Below are positions 1 to 12,160 of a stretch of 64,000 nucleotides of DNA, piece by piece. Position 1 is the first letter of the stretch. Each line of letters opens with the position of its first letter. The notes beneath the pieces are model-generated. The model had not been told where the DNA came from, did no database searches, and saw only the letters and a list, made by a program, of their open reading frames with translations. The position numbers and the translations under genes were made by a program. This DNA is from Synchiropus splendidus (taxonomy: Eukaryota > Chordata > Actinopteri > Syngnathiformes > Callionymidae). The stretch is taken from NCBI RefSeq assembly GCF_027744825.2, contig NC_071335.1, positions 30,889,501 to 30,953,500 on the forward strand, in the 5' to 3' direction.

Positions 1-1539
1 AACATTCAGTTGTTCATTCCTCTCCCGCGACATTCACTGTAATGAGCACAGGGTTGAATTAACCAGTGAGCTTGTTTGCCAGCCATGCAGAGCTGCCATG
101 TTAGGGCAGGGGTTAGATGAGGGGGTGCTGAAAAGAGGGGCTCTTTTCCTCCTCAGACAGGGGTTCATTTCTTGACTTTGCTCGTCTGGGTATTGAATTT
201 TTTGATTAAAGCGCCATCCATATTTCTGACATCCCTCTCATCTTCTTTTTGCAAGTTTACGTGGGTACGCTGCGAAAACTACACGTCTGGACTCGATACC
301 GTCCTGCCAGAATTAAACATGTGTCCATAAGTCTGAATAAATTACAATGGTGTGATCAACTCTTTTCATTTGGCATCTATGTCTAAAATGTGCTACTGGC
401 ACTGAGAATCTAGTTGTATTATAAGTCACTGACCTGTGAGCAAGTCTCCTCTCTTCAGTCTCTGGTCCATATTGAAGTTAAGCTCAGTTCTTCTGGACCC
501 AATGTGTTGCAGATCAACTCTGAAGTTAGTCTCAATCCTGAGTGTTTCATTCCAGTTGGTGACTGAGGAGATTTGACAATCTGACTGTGCCTTTTATGAC
601 AGTGTGTTGACAGACCACAAAGTGACACGTAGCAGATGCACAATAAAACAGTTTAATGATGAACCAAACACTGCATCAAAACGAAAGTCATGAAGTCACC
701 AGGAAATGCAGAAAATGTTCTTTGTTTCGTGACGTTTCACTCTGGCTTTGGAGAATCCATAAGCCCTTAATGACCAACCATGACCCAAGTCAGGAAACAT
801 AAAATAACCTTGTTCATTTTAATATATATTCAAAGATAAATTGGACTCTGAACTTTGATGAGTTTATAATAGTTTAATGATTCACCAACATCAAAGCAAG
901 AAGCAACTCATCAGCAGGTCGATTCACTGAGACACTGAAGGACATTTTGTAGAAAATTGAACTGCATTTGCTGTGATATCTATGTTTTAATATACAATGA
1001 AGCCACTGCTAGATGACCTCTGGATGTCTCTGAAACAGTGTTGGGTTAAGTTGACTTGATGTGTGAGTGAGTGTGACAGACACTGCAGGTCAACGTTTTG
1101 TTGTTCAAACACCACAGTTTGCATTTGAACCTAAGAACCTAGTCAAGAACCACTTGACACATAGAAATTGGCGCATAAAAACATGGGTAATGTTGAGTGA
1201 TATAATATTTATTCCAGATCATAAAATCACAGATCAGACATGTAACATTTCAGCAATAACGCGTGAAAACTGGTGGGTTGTTTAAATTGTTGGCGACTTG
1301 CCTGAACACAGAGAGCTCAAATCTCCAACCCCCACACACAGGACTGATGAGCCCATTCATCTGGCTGTGGGAGAGAAGGCCGCGCACGGCAGCAGAAATA
1401 GCAAGCTCACTCACTCGAATCAAAATGACCATAAACAAATAAGAAGGACAACACTCTGATCTGAAACTTACTTTTGACTCCCACAGTGAAAATGTACTGC
1501 AAATAGAGCTATTTTGTTCATTAGAATGACCTGCCTGTC
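1..1539. other. gene-free left edge
   Basis: No open frame here shows a recognisable domain. The sequence is AT-rich with short chance ORFs on both strands. It lies downstream of the minus-strand GIMAP remnant and could contain its 3' UTR. Nothing else is supported. Confidence 0.5.
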
Positions 1540-2251
1540 TCACTGCTCTTCTGCTCGGTCCTCAGCCATCATTCTCTCCAACTCCTCCTGGTTAAACTTT
1601 GCTCGCATTTCTTCCTCAATCCTCTGCTTTTCTCTGCGATCCTTCACAGCCTTCTCTGCAAGCACCCGTTGTTTTTCCTTCTCCAAGTTTCTCTCTGTTT
1701 CTTGGAACATTCCATTAGTATAGTGGCTTCCTCCATTCTTTTCCACAATTCTGCGGATCTTCAGAAGCAGCTGAGTGACCTGGGAGTGACCCGGGAGAGG
1801 ACAGTGATACGCACCGACTAATATCTATGCTGGTCTGGCCAGAGTCTGACTTGGTGTCGAAAAGACCCGGGGTGTCGATGACGGCCACCTTCTGTCCATC
1901 CACAATGACTTCTGCCTTGGAGCAGTTGATGGTGAGAGATTGGGCACTGAACTTTGTTTCAAAGTGGTTTCCCCCTAGCATAACGTTGCCAGTTGAACTT
2001 TTCCCATTCCCAGTCTTTCCCACCAGAACGATCCTCATCGCTCCATCGCTGGTCACACAAGATCCTGTGAAACAAACAATCCTCCTTGGACTTTCACTGA
2101 AATATGATGCATGTCGAGTGAATGTCTTCAAATGTGTGCACATTTAGACACGTGTCAAATGGTAAAAACATTCTGTGAAGCCCACACCGTCTCCGCCACT
2201 TACTGTGACGCTCATCCAGCTGCATGGTTCTCAGCTGCTCCACTGTGACGC
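1540..2251 (-). pseudogene. GIMAP (AIG1-type) GTPase remnant with internal deletion
   Basis: A short upstream exon (2251-2204) has a GT donor (gtaagt). It joins an exon starting at 2064 that encodes the start of an AIG1/GIMAP GTP-binding domain. The P-loop GKTGNGKSS and the switch motif DTPGLFDT are clear, followed by SRCVSLSSPG. The next recognisable GIMAP piece, QVTQLLLKIRRIVEKNGG, is the end of the GTPase domain. It is followed by a long charged helix, rich in E, K and R, that ends near 1540. The middle of the domain, including the G4 and G5 base-specificity segments, is absent, and the two halves are in different frames. GIMAPs are membrane-associated GTPases of lymphoid cells, expanded in fish. 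I infer a pseudogene; an assembly collapse is the alternative. Confidence 0.75.
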
Positions 2252-2264
2252 CTGAAAGATCCAA

Positions 2265-3189
2265 AACAAGCTGCTCATGTTTCTGTTTGATTCAATAAGT
2301 TCTTTAAAGCTGCAAGTCCACAGTGGTACGAGTTCACAGACCCACACCTGTGCCGACACACACAGGCAAAAGTTCATGCACACAAACATGCACTCTCACC
2401 GTGAATCAATAATAACAGAAGAGTTTTAAAAACACTGCTCTTCCTCCTCAGACACTCACCTAGCCACCAAGCGACTTCCTCTCGCCCTCGCTCAGGTCCA
2501 TGTTTCAGTGGCAGGTTCAGTAGAAGGACTCGACGGCCTACATGTGGATCACTGTCATTCTGCTCTTAATATTTTTTATGCTCACTGGTCATCATTTACA
2601 GCTTATGACTGTGTTAATGATTGCACATTGTTGTCCTGTAACCAGCGTTATCCTCCACCTCAACTCCAGCAGTGCTGGTGTGTTGCTGGTCAACCACAAG
2701 TGTGAAAAATATTTCTCCTGCTTTGTTTAAACATAATGGACGTGGGACCATGGCGATGTCGACGCACGTGCCTTTAAGGTGCGTGATGATGTAACGACTG
2801 CGGCATTACAGCCTGCCAGAGGTGAGTGGGGCGAAGTTGCCGCTCTGAATCAAAATGGCCCAAAATATGGTTTGGATCACTCACAGTCATGTCGGGGCAG
2901 TGTAGTGGATGGATGGATGTGTTGTGCATGAGTATTAGAAGTTTAAATAAAGTTGGTGTGTGCTTAAGCTGTCTTTACTAGTAAAGCAAGTGTTTCATTT
3001 AAATATGGCCGCTCGTGTTATGTTCCTCTTTTATTTTTGGTTGCTGGAGTGAACGCATGTTCATGCGACCACCAGAGGTCGCTGTATTGCAGTCCCCGAG
3101 GCCAGTGATTCGATGCGGATTGACCAATAGCGAAGGCCGTTGGGGGGCTCCGCACATATTCATAGAACTGCAGTTACATTAGGTAACCA
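2265..3189. other. gene-free spacer before the retroviral remnant
   Basis: No coding signal is supported. The last part (about 3000-3189), immediately before the gag-like start, could be an LTR or leader, but I found no second copy to compare it with. Short frames at 2508-2730 look like chance. Confidence 0.35.
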
Positions 3190-4486
3190 GGGTTTATAGC
3201 AATGGATGACCCATCAGCTGAAATAATCCAGGAGGTGTTTAAAAATGAAAATGAAGAGCCAGGAATAGTGGTCACAGAAATATATGGGTCGAGTATAGAA
3301 GAGCAAATTAGATGAGGTAAAGGAGTATTATTAACAGATAAAAAGTCCATACAGAGTGAGAGTAGATCACAACACGAGTATTTAAATAGTGCCAATGTTG
3401 AAGGAGGGTTTCCACCCCCTAACCTTGGACCAGATGGAGTACAGGGAACTAGGTTATATCCCAACTTAACACAATTAGAAGAAACTAAGGTAGAATCTGA
3501 TCATGAAGAAGCTCACACTGGAAGTCACATAGTAGTGGGACCAAATCAGGGACCAACACCAGGACTACTTATATTGACTACTGATCATGCAGTATCAACA
3601 CAGAAAAATCACGCCAAGCAAGTAGACATAGCAGAAGGAACGGAATTTGCCCAGTGGAGGGCATCTCAACATAGTGTCAAAATAGAGGAAGTGTCCAAGG
3701 CTCAGCACAAACAGCTGTTAAACAAGGCTTAGCAGAATGTAAAAGGAGAAAGTTGCCTAAGTCACATGTGATCACAGATTCAGCATATGTCCACAGAGGC
3801 TTAGAAGAAGATCGAGAGATATGGGAGTTAAGAGATTTCCAGGATCATAAAGGAAAGGAATTAAAGCATGCAGAATTATGGAGAATAATGTCAGACTTGA
3901 GCTAAAAGTAACACACGCCGCAGCTCACACAGGAAACACTGATGAGCACAGTAAAGGTAATGATGACGCAGACAGGTCAGGTCAACTGAACTAAAAATGA
4001 AGAACAAAACTTTATAAAGCATATACATGAAGAGTTAGGACATATAGGAGTAGAAAGGATAAAAAGAAAATTACTTGAGCTACAAATTAAACAACCTAAA
4101 CCATTGGCAGAAATAGTCAAGGAGATAAAGGAACACTGTGAAATGTTTGCACTAAAAAGAGGAAGTAAACCACAATCATATGATAAGAGATTCATAAAGA
4201 CAGATGAGAAACTTAAACACTTTTTCTGCTGATTATGCAGAAATGACAGAAAAAGGGAAGGGAAAGAATAAATATTTTATGGTAATAGTAGATAATGCAG
4301 GAGGGTACTATATTCCCTGCCAAAAACCTTACAGGGAAAACTACTGTACAAAATTTAGCCAGATTTTTTAGTAACATAAAAGCACAAAGTTTAAGAATGT
4401 ATAATGGAAAAGCATTCAAAAGCCAAAAAGTGTTAGACACCCTAGAAACATTGGGATACAGTAAAAGGAGTAACGGAAGTTTCTAG
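3190..4486 (+). mobile_element. degraded endogenous retrovirus-like pol fragment
   Basis: A short frame starts at 3202 and ends at a TGA at 3313. It could be the start of a gag-like protein. From about 3640 the + strand gives RNase H-like text in broken frames, then from about 3985 an integrase-like N-terminal zinc-binding region (HEELGH, then HCEMF). The second Cys of the HHCC set is missing. The start of an integrase core follows (motif DYAEMT near 4230), with further frame breaks. Most of gag, protease, reverse transcriptase and env are absent. The remnant stops abruptly at about 4486 against NLR coding sequence. I infer an old, non-functional, internally deleted copy. The family (retrovirus-like versus Gypsy-like) cannot be settled here. 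Confidence 0.6.
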
Positions 4487-4494
4487 GAGACACA

Positions 4495-5520
4495 GTGTGG
4501 GCCTATCAGCAACCAAGGATGTGTCTGATCTCAGAGAAGGCTTCTCTGGCCTCAGCTCTGAGATCCAACCCCTCCCATCTGAGAGAGCTGGACCTCAGCT
4601 ACAATAATCCAGGAGGACCAGGACTGGAGCAGCTGTCTGCTGGAGTGGAGAGACCAGACTGCAGGCTCGAGACTCTCAGGTATGGACGGAGCAGCAGAGC
4701 TCAGTGGCCAAGCAGCTGACTGAGCTCCACTGAGGTTCAGAATCAGTATTTGATCCAGATTGATGATCTGTTTCTGTGTCTCAATAATTGTGTGTTTCTT
4801 CCTCCAGGGTGGACCACTGTGGAGAGCAGAGGTCAAGTCTTGTTAGCTGCAGCATTTCCTAGTTGGCTTGCTTCAGGAACCACAGAATTGGTGTTGGGCC
4901 ACTCTCAGACACTAGGACACGCTTCTGCTCCATTCTCACTTGTAGGGATGCGACTTCTTTGACAATCCTCATCTCGTGTGTTCTCTCCATCAGATGTCTT
5001 TCCTTTCACACTGGACCCAGACACTGCACACCAGCGCCTCCTACTGTCCAACAACAGGATATGGCAGAAGATCAGAACTATCCAGAACATCCAGGCAGGT
5101 TCAACAAGTATCACCAGCTGATCTGTAGAGAGGTTTTAAGCAGCCGACGTTGCTGGGAGGTGGAGTGGAGAGGACGAGTTACGATCTCAGTGACTTGTAA
5201 AAGAAACAGTGGAGAAGATGAGTGGGTGTTTGGAGACAACAGCGAGTCCTGGTGTCTGATCTGCTGTGATAATGGATATGCTGTCATTCACAATGGAAAA
5301 GCAACCGAGATCCAGTCCAGGTCTGACTCTCAGAGAGTCGGAGTTTGTGAACTGTGCAGCTGATTATGTGTCCTTTTACAGAGTGTCCTCTGACGCTCTG
5401 AGCCACCTCCACACCTTCTTTATGTCCTCCACACAACCACTGTTCCCAGGGTTTAGACTCTGCTCTGATTCTTCAGTGACTCTGTGTGACCCAAATGAGT
5501 CTGCTGCAGAGTGCAAGTGA
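4495..5520 (+). pseudogene. 3' end of a fish NLR-C receptor: last LRR plus B30.2 (PRY/SPRY), broken
   Basis: 4510-4680 encodes a leucine-rich repeat (SNPSHLRELDLSYNNPGGPG) ending at a GT donor (gtatgg). After an intron, an exon at about 4809 begins VDHCGEQR, as in fish NLR genes, and soon hits a stop. From 4993 a PRY segment reads FTLDPDTAHQRLLLSNNR. The frame then changes near 5090 to the SPRY part (CREVLSSRRCWEVEW; WCLICCDNGYAVIHN). It changes again near 5340 to the C-terminal piece (LSHLHTFFMSSTQPLFPGF), which ends at 5520. LRR then B30.2 is the hallmark of the expanded teleost NLRC3-like family of cytosolic sensors. The N-terminal NACHT exon is not in the window. At least two frameshifts plus a stop argue for a pseudogene. 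Confidence 0.75.
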
Positions 5521-7217
5521 GACATGAGGAGCTCCAGGTTTCTCTCCAATCTTCACTGACATTAGTGTCACATTCAGTGGGATGTGTGCTGTTGGTCAGG
5601 GTGGAGGACACAGCGACGCCATCATATTCTGTTTTATAGTGTTAAGACGAGCAGTTCGGAGGATCAAGCACTCCTTCTGGAGGTCTCCAATGAAATCGAC
5701 AGTAACCTTGAGAACAGACCACATGACCACATTTAACATTGTCTATTCTTATAACAAGCGCTGGCCTGTGGTGCAGTACAAATGCAGGTGGGAAAACGCT
5801 GTGCAAAGCGGAGATGAAATAATGCCAGGTATGAAACAAAAATACTGAAAAGGAGTACAAAACAACCAACTTAAAACTGAGACACATCTCAGAAACGCTG
5901 AAAAGTGAAAGTGACTGAAGAACTAAGTGGGAAAACAAAAACAACTATTATGAACTCAATTTTAATCATAAAAACGTTTGCTTTATCGAAATCAATGTTC
6001 TTAAAAATAAGGTGTTTGTCAATTTTATCTGGGGAACCATGAAAACGGGAACTACTTTTTAAAAGGAGGAAAAGTGGAGGCCTCAGCATCATTGCCGTCC
6101 AGTTAAAGTTAAACATAACATTCTGCAAAAAATATTGCTTTTGTAATCCAGTGGCACAAAAAGGAGGTGGGAGAAGAAGAAGGGGAGGGCTAGACACAAC
6201 ATCACATATCATATTTAAATCTACTCTGATTTTGCAGCTAAACACAGCCACCTGAGGATAAACTGGCTCACAGATCCCAACAAAAAGATTTATAAGGTTT
6301 TATCCAACAGGTTGTATGGCAGCTACTTCATGTATAAAGGGATCCAAACAGAGCACATGTGGCTGGTGTCCGTCGGCAGATCGCTGCTTTGTTAAGACCA
6401 AGTCTCGTCCTGCAGACGGCTGTCAGCAGGATGAGACTGTTCCAGGGCCAAGGATCAAAACCAGGGGAATTAATGCCCAAATCATGGCCATGGTCCAGCA
6501 GACAATTGAAAAGCCAGAGGTCAGAAAAATGCTGTCAGTAGAATGTTATAACTTGGTGATTTTTTTAATCTTGTTTATATTGTGGGTGTTTTAACTGTAG
6601 TGGCCTATATGTCTTCCTCTATCTTGTTTTACAAGTGGCAATAATTTTGAATGTTATCTTTTGTACTGAAATTTAAATAGAATAAAGCAATTGAAATGGA
6701 AGCTTGATTACTGAGTGGTTCCAGGTGTGTGTGCCAGCTGCTTCAGCGCTTGGGGAACAAAGAACTCACATCTGAAAAGAAAAAAAATGAACGTAAAGAT
6801 TAAAAATAATGTGTGTGTGTGTACTCAGCCAAACTTTATGAATGGTACATAAGTTAGTATTACGAACCATTCATAAAGTTTATTTCTTAACAAATGTGTC
6901 TCATGACTAAACTTACAAATAACACTTACAGATGTTGCTGCCTTGGACGTAGAAAACGCAGAAGTCTTCTCAGGAGCAAACCGACTCGCACACATAACAT
7001 ACAGCATTTCTCCCAGTGCACTTTAACCTGGCTCTTGTCTTTTGCGACTGCCACAGCTCGACAGCAGCGCCAACCAGTGGCCACTGCCCAAATCATGGTT
7101 TTTAAACGTCATATCATAATATTGAATTTAAAAGACTATGAATTTAAAAATACTGAATGTAGAATTTTTGTTTTTGAATAATTGAAAGTGGAACAATATG
7201 CGTGATTCATTTTGAAA
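5521..7217. other. unassigned stretch, possible LINE remnant
   Basis: Around 5990-6400 the + strand reads FVNFIWG, then a GGLS-containing stretch, then DPNKKIYKVLSNRLYGSYF in shifting frames. This is faintly like the C-terminal part of an L1-type reverse transcriptase ORF. A possible polyadenylation motif (aataaa) occurs at about 6681. The match is too weak to name. The rest, to 7217, shows nothing. Confidence 0.25.
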
Positions 7218-7432
7218 GTGCTTCTCCTACTCCTCCTCTTCTCTTTCAGCTTCTCCCTTCAGGGGTCGCCACAGTGGATCATCTTCCTCCATCTCACCCT
7301 GTCCTCTGCTTCCTCTTCTCTCTAACCTACAAACCTCATGTCCTCTTTCACCACCTCCATAAATCCTCCTCTTTGGCCTTCCTCTCCACCTTCTGGCTCG
7401 CAGTTCCAACCTCAACATCTTCCTGCCAATGT
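7218..7432 (-). mobile_element. RTE-type non-LTR retrotransposon, 3' tail (copy A)
   Basis: On the minus strand a 63-residue frame starts MLRLELRARRWRGRPKRR and ends in a GAAGAGG-rich tail. It is the extreme C-terminus of the ORF shared with the copies at 25.0-25.9 kb and 61.6-62.3 kb, which continue upstream into a reverse transcriptase. Only about the last 70 codons remain, so this is a strongly 5'-truncated copy. It is more diverged than the other two. Confidence 0.8.
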
Positions 7433-10400
7433 CCTTGCTTCATGTTTGAAATTACTCAAATTATTAATTATTTGATACATATTTTTAATAAATGAATGCA
7501 ATCATTCGAAAATACTCGAATTATTAAAATTCAGTCATAAAAATTTTTTTTAGAAATTACTGAATTCAGTTATTCAATATACAGATATGTCAAATATACA
7601 TTTCATTGAATTCTGAGATCTCAGAATACTTTAGAGTAAGAATTCTGCCATTTTTTTTGTTTGTTTTTTATCACAAAATTCGATGACATTTTGATCATCT
7701 TCTTCACTTTTCCTGATGTTTCCAAGGTCCACGGATGCCAGACAAGTGTCTTTTCCAGTCATTTTTTGAGTCCTTTGAGTCCCTTTCAACTTCTTGCTTA
7801 TATTTGTGGCCAGGTCGCGGAGGCAGTAGCCCATGTAAAGAGGGCCAGACTTTCCTCCACCCGTCCTGTACTGTACCTCTCTAGTCTACTACTACATGAA
7901 GTTTCCTCACTCACTCTCCAATCCTCCAGGCCCCAACCGAGTCGACTGATAAATGAACAAAAAGAGCTTTGGCTCAGCTCGTTCTTCACCGTGGCACACC
8001 AATGTTTTCCTGACTGCATGGATCCACCGCTCACCTTCCATCCTTCTCTGTGCCTTGTAGTCCAGACCACCTAACCTCAGACCCAGTAGAGACAGAGACC
8101 AAGTCAGACCAATATAAAAACAAAGCAAATGACTAGTTTGTTTCAATGACTGCATTTCAGTTTTTGACTTTTGAGTATCATTTCTTTTGTTGCAAGAAAT
8201 AAACATATGTGTATATATGACTAATGAAGTTCTAGTTTGGTCTTGGTCTCGACTCTGTCTCTCATTTCACCCTTTTCTGTCTGAGAAAGATGAACTCTGA
8301 TTTTGAGGATCTGAGCCCCACCCTGTCCTTTTGCATTCGACTCAACAGTTCCAATGTGAACTGAACATTACAGGTTGATCCTGAGGTCATCAAACCGAAG
8401 CAAAAATCTTTCTCAGAATCGAGTCCCTGAGCAAAGCAAGATTGAGAAAAACATGAGAGCCATTGGGATTATAGAGAAGCCCAAAGTAAATGTCATTTCA
8501 AGGTGTCACCTGATCAAGCCCCGCCCTGATGTGAGGTTTCTGTCTGTCTTCTGTCTATCAATGAAATAAGATGCGTAACCCGAGAGCAGCAGGCGATGCT
8601 GATTGAGTGTTTACTAAACACAGACATCAGGAGGGATGGTGGCAGCCAACATGACAACCTGCCACACTGGTGTTGGCGGAGGCAGGGCTCCACCCAGCAG
8701 AAGTGACGTCCTCTGTCTTTCCTCATTCAGTGGCAAAGGTTAAGTCGACTGAACCTCATCTGTGGTGCAGTCGTCACTGGCCGCTCTCCCGCTCCCTCTT
8801 CTCACATACCCCCACCCCACCCCTTCTCTCTTCTAAACCTTACCATGCAGTAAGAAGAGGAGACTCCGTGCTGAGCTGACCTTTGATATTTCATGACTCA
8901 TCAAAGCCGGTTCATCCCAGACACAACAGGTGCAACATGAAGCAATACTGGCTTTTTGGGAACTGCTCCGACCTAGGGACCTTTTCTCTGTTTAGAATAT
9001 TTAGATATTACCGCTCAGTCAGAGTTCAATGCAGCAGCCCTATTATTAATAGCCATGTCATTGAAATCTTCTTAAACACAATTTAAAAAAAAAAAAAGCA
9101 AATGAGTTTCGAAACTTCTTTGAAAAAGTCAAAGGTGTGTTATTGTGTTGTGGTTTCAAATGAACAGAGAACAAACAGCTCAAGCGTTTTGCTCTCTGTG
9201 TTTGAGTTCAGCAACTTTTGTTTCAAGCAACACTGAACGCTTTTGTGTTCTAGTGTGACCTAGGCTGTCAATCAAGGGCTGTTGACCCGGACCACACAAC
9301 CACCTGACACGCCTCTCTGCTATACCCATCGCACACACAGATATGAATCACTTTTGAACAGTTCTGTCTTATTATAGAGAAAGTCTTGGACCTCCAACAG
9401 TTGGACAGGAATGCAATATAAAATGTGAAGATAAATATATCTTGAGAAATTGGTTGATGAAGGAGGAGGACCTGTGTATACTTATTTTATGATTTAGTTA
9501 TATAATTTAATAATACCAAAGTATCTTTTCGTTTAAAAAACGTCAAAAGACTGCTGCCTTGTGAGAAGATATATAATTATTTACAAGGTTTATGCACTCA
9601 CTCAGGCAGATCTCAGTCTAGAAAGCTGCAAAAACAAGTGAAAATGTCAGAAAGATTATCAATCAACACATCAGGATGTGCTTCACTTCAACAATTTGTT
9701 TTTCATTGCACCTTCATGTTAGAGATTCATCTCAGACTTCGTCATTTCAGCAAGTTCACAGGTGACAGTAAATGCCTGCTAACTTCATAAGCGACCAGAT
9801 AAGAGCGCCACAGCTGCTGATACTGGCTGGACTGGTGTGTTTCTCAAGGCATGGACCCAGGACTTCTGCCAAATCTCGATACAGATATTTGTTATCATGA
9901 GAAAACTGTAATGTTAATATGATGAAAAAAATATCTGTCAAGACGAGAACAGTCGGCCAGTTTAAAAAGAAAATCCATCACGGTTCTTTGCTTCAAATGT
10001 TCAGACACCTGTTCATGTTATGCCACTTAGACTGTTTAAAAGCAGGTTTTACACCCCAGGCTTGAGGATTCTGCCCACGTACCCATCACCCTCAAGGGTC
10101 TGTGTCTTTCTGAGTACACTCCGGTGTTGTCAATAGTTCTATACTAATGTGTGCATACAATGGTGACGAGAAGGAGCTAGAAATAACTAAAATTACATAG
10201 ACAAAGGCAAAATTGTGTGGGTTAAATGTCAACTGAAATTCAGTGTATGACCTGAATATGTCCCAGAAAGATTGAAGGTGGCTCAGCCACGATCATGTCA
10301 GCTACATTTATATAAAAAAATAAATGGGTTTTGGAAATAACAAAAAGAAATTAATAACTTTGTTCGACCGTTTCGAGTGGCTCTCCCACACACTTGTCAC

Positions 10401-11590
10401 GTTGTCCAATCTGTGTCAATGGTTGTTACGCTCCAGATACGATCTGTTTTTTTTTTATTTGTCTTTCAGGATTATAAAGTCAAGCTTATGCGAGCAAATA
10501 CTTATACACATCCCCAAGTGCTTTCTCTTTGTCCAGCGAAGTCGTCGTCGTTGAATTCTTACAACACTGAACTCAAGTGCTCACTCATGACTGTGCTGAG
10601 CATTTTTCCTGACTCTCAGTGACGTCAAGCGCTTCAGTTGTTGTCTGAGTACTTCAAGTCAAAGAATTAATCACAAAAGAATGACGCGCTTTGAGAGAAA
10701 ATTTACAGGAACAGGTAGGATGGATTCATGCAAGATTGATGTGTAGTGACGACTCCTTGGCAACATATATAGAAAAAGTTATTTTTTAATTTTGTTTTAC
10801 GAGTCATTTTGACTATTTTAAAATATATTTTTAAGTATTTCATGACACATTTTGTGAGTATACAAACGTAAGTTCTATTTAGTAGCCATTACTGAGAACA
10901 GGAATTTTTAATGCATAGGTGGGCCAAGTGCAACCCGGGTGCCACGTGAGGTCCTTGGCCTGGATTTATGCGGCCTTCTTGAGGTCAGAACAAAACTACA
11001 AAATTGTCTTTTTCAAATAAAAATACAGCTTATTGCAGTCTTTCTTTTCTTTCCCCAGTTACGCATACCAATTTTTTTCCCAATAGAGTAGTGGACAAGC
11101 ACTTGCATTTGAGTATTCATTGACACTGAGTACTTACGACATTACACATCAAGTTACTTTGAATCTTTTTATTAGTCATATATATATATATATCAGCATT
11201 TGAACAACATTCCTCAGTATGTCTTTCTTGTACATGGGTGGCGGTCACAAGTTTCACAGCAGTACAAAAACAAATTTTGCAAAATTGTCATAAACTCAAA
11301 AACTGCGTGCTCCGCTGGTATCGGTTTCATGGTATCGGTGGCCTTTCAAGTACTCAAGCCTAGTATTATTGGTATGTCCCTAAAAATAGATATAAATAAA
11401 ATGGATTAAATGTATTTTGATAAAATACTCACTGTCACATTTATATGTTTCCCCAGGAGTTCTGTAATGAATATATTCCAGTTTTTATAAGTAACAAAAC
11501 AATGTCTTGGGGTAACAACACGTTTCCCTGTAATGTTTAAGCAACAGAATTTAAGTTACATTTACATTTTTCTTTTGTCCTGTCTGTTGG
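7433..11590. other. about 4.2 kb without supportable genes
   Basis: AT-rich intergenic DNA with only short unsupported ORFs, the longest being a 137-codon frame at 7661-8074 with no recognisable motif. Around 10915-11000 the text (gggccaagtgcaacccgggtgcc) resembles dispersed DNA-transposon debris, but I cannot name it. A short (TA)n run lies near 11178-11193. Confidence 0.45.
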
Positions 11591-11596
11591 CTTAAT

Positions 11597-11747
<151 letters not shown>

Positions 11748-11989
11748 CTGCTCGAAAGTGCCTATAAAATGCTGGAATGAGCAAATGTAAAACACAAGGG
11801 CTCTGTTTGTCTTTGTCCACATGAGATTGATTGAGGTGTTGTAACCTGCGTTTACTTAGGATTTGTCTCAGCCAAAAGAGACTTTTTTTGTATTATATTT
11901 GATTAATAAGTAACCGTTCTGATGGGGTGTGAATTAGTTTGCTCAATGGTCCATTTGTGTTCTTCAACTTTGAGTGTTTTTCTTGGGCC

Positions 11990-12160
11990 TATATATATTC
12001 AGCTTCCCTCATGCACCGTGACAATCCCTCTTCCTCCCTGACTCCTGGATCTCACAGCTTTCTCACAGGTAAAGACTGATGGGGAGACATCTCACGACCT
12101 TAAATGTCCATAGACGTTTCTTTGTTCTTCCACAGGTTGGTGCCACAGGTCTGGTCCACT
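11990..12160 (+). promoter_or_regulatory. TATA-box promoter and leader exon of the SRCR/ZP gene
   Basis: A strong TATA motif (ctatatatatt, 11989-11999) is followed by a leader exon ending at 12068 (cacag|gtaaag). A second exon opens at 12136 after ttccacag and carries the ATG at 12161. A TATA promoter suits a tissue-restricted secreted product. The start is chosen because a hydrophobic signal peptide follows directly. Confidence 0.6.

Noticed and set aside
7661..8074. 137-codon + strand ORF and its antisense partners
   Set aside because: No recognisable motif, no splice or promoter context, in repeat-rich intergenic DNA.
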